From: CAZLKN01 sp964560135
GTDB lineage: Bacteria; Actinomycetota; JAICYB01
Assembly (NCBI GenBank): GCA_964560135.1
Contig: CAZLKN010000110.1
Span: 1 to 5,257 of the forward strand
Reading direction: 5' to 3'
Length of the DNA: 5,257 bases
Part shown: piece by piece, positions 5,155 to 5,257 of the stretch
How positions within the stretch are numbered: position 1 is the first letter of the stretch
How the letters are laid out: the number at the start of each line of letters is the position of its first letter
Notes under the pieces: model-generated
Told to the model about the DNA's origin: nothing
The model's database searches: none
Seen by the model: only the letters and a program-made list of their open reading frames with translations
Position numbers and translations under genes: made by a program

Positions 5155-5257
5155 GTGTGGGTGACGGAATCCCGCCACTGCTTCGTCCGCGTCCGGAGTC
5201 GATCTCGTCAGCCCCTTCGTCCAAGCCGCGAATCCGCCGCAATCGGATCTCCCATAG
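5155..5257. other. Right-edge upstream region, no supported gene
   Basis: This is the 5' flank of the secreted protein gene. I see no convincing promoter hexamers. TTGGAC on the minus strand is a weak -35 candidate without a matching -10. One minus-strand frame runs open from the edge to TAG 5132-5134 and could be the tail of an upstream gene overlapping the start by 11 bases, but its third-position bias is weak, so it is not called. Confidence 0.4.

Noticed and set aside
5132..5257. Tail of an upstream minus-strand gene entering from the right edge (ending ...EEKDDE)
   Set aside because: The frame is open but only about 41 codons are visible, GC preference at third positions is weak, and no motif is present. 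It is possible but unsupported.

Overview
This is a high-GC window (roughly two thirds G+C by eye) with strong GC preference at third codon positions, purine-rich Shine-Dalgarno sites, an exported lipoprotein and an acyl-CoA dehydrogenase with an actinobacterial look. The best guess is an actinobacterium, possibly an environmental Acidimicrobiia-like lineage. The phylum is inference from composition and protein style. A run of exactly 100 N (1088-1187) marks a scaffold join of probably unknown true length, as in a draft or metagenome assembly.

Layout, left to right. Positions 3-182 (+) hold the C-terminal end of an OmpR/PhoB-type response regulator, KdpE-like in its wing. It runs tail-to-tail into a minus-strand gene (179-1087), and the two stop codons share the palindrome CTAG. 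That gene encodes a protein with repeated PDG-type blade motifs, probably a TolB/PD40-like beta-propeller, and its N-terminus is lost in the gap. Beyond the gap, also on the minus strand, is an intact lipoprotein gene (1194-2123) with a clear lipobox. The intergenic stretch 2124-2286 holds a perfect 12-bp inverted repeat, an overlapping 8-bp inverted repeat and an 11-bp direct repeat. Next come an unrecognised 206-residue, probably cytosolic protein (2287-2907, -) and a complete MCAD-like acyl-CoA dehydrogenase (2998-4191, -) with all signature residues. A 12-bp perfect hairpin (4377-4412) separates the dehydrogenase from the last gene (4438-5142, -), a secreted protein made of two homologous halves, each with one pair of cysteines.

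All complete genes lie on the minus strand; only the response-regulator tail is on the plus strand. The acyl-CoA dehydrogenase implies fatty-acyl or related acyl-CoA beta-oxidation, and the unknown 206-residue gene directly downstream may be cotranscribed with it. The other three minus-strand products are exported or likely exported proteins of unknown function. I see no tRNA, rRNA, CRISPR array, transposase, phage gene or attachment site, and nothing that clearly makes a new multi-gene system. The most distinctive items are the two-repeat secreted protein, the unrecognised neighbour of the dehydrogenase, and the hairpin and repeat cluster upstream of the lipoprotein.
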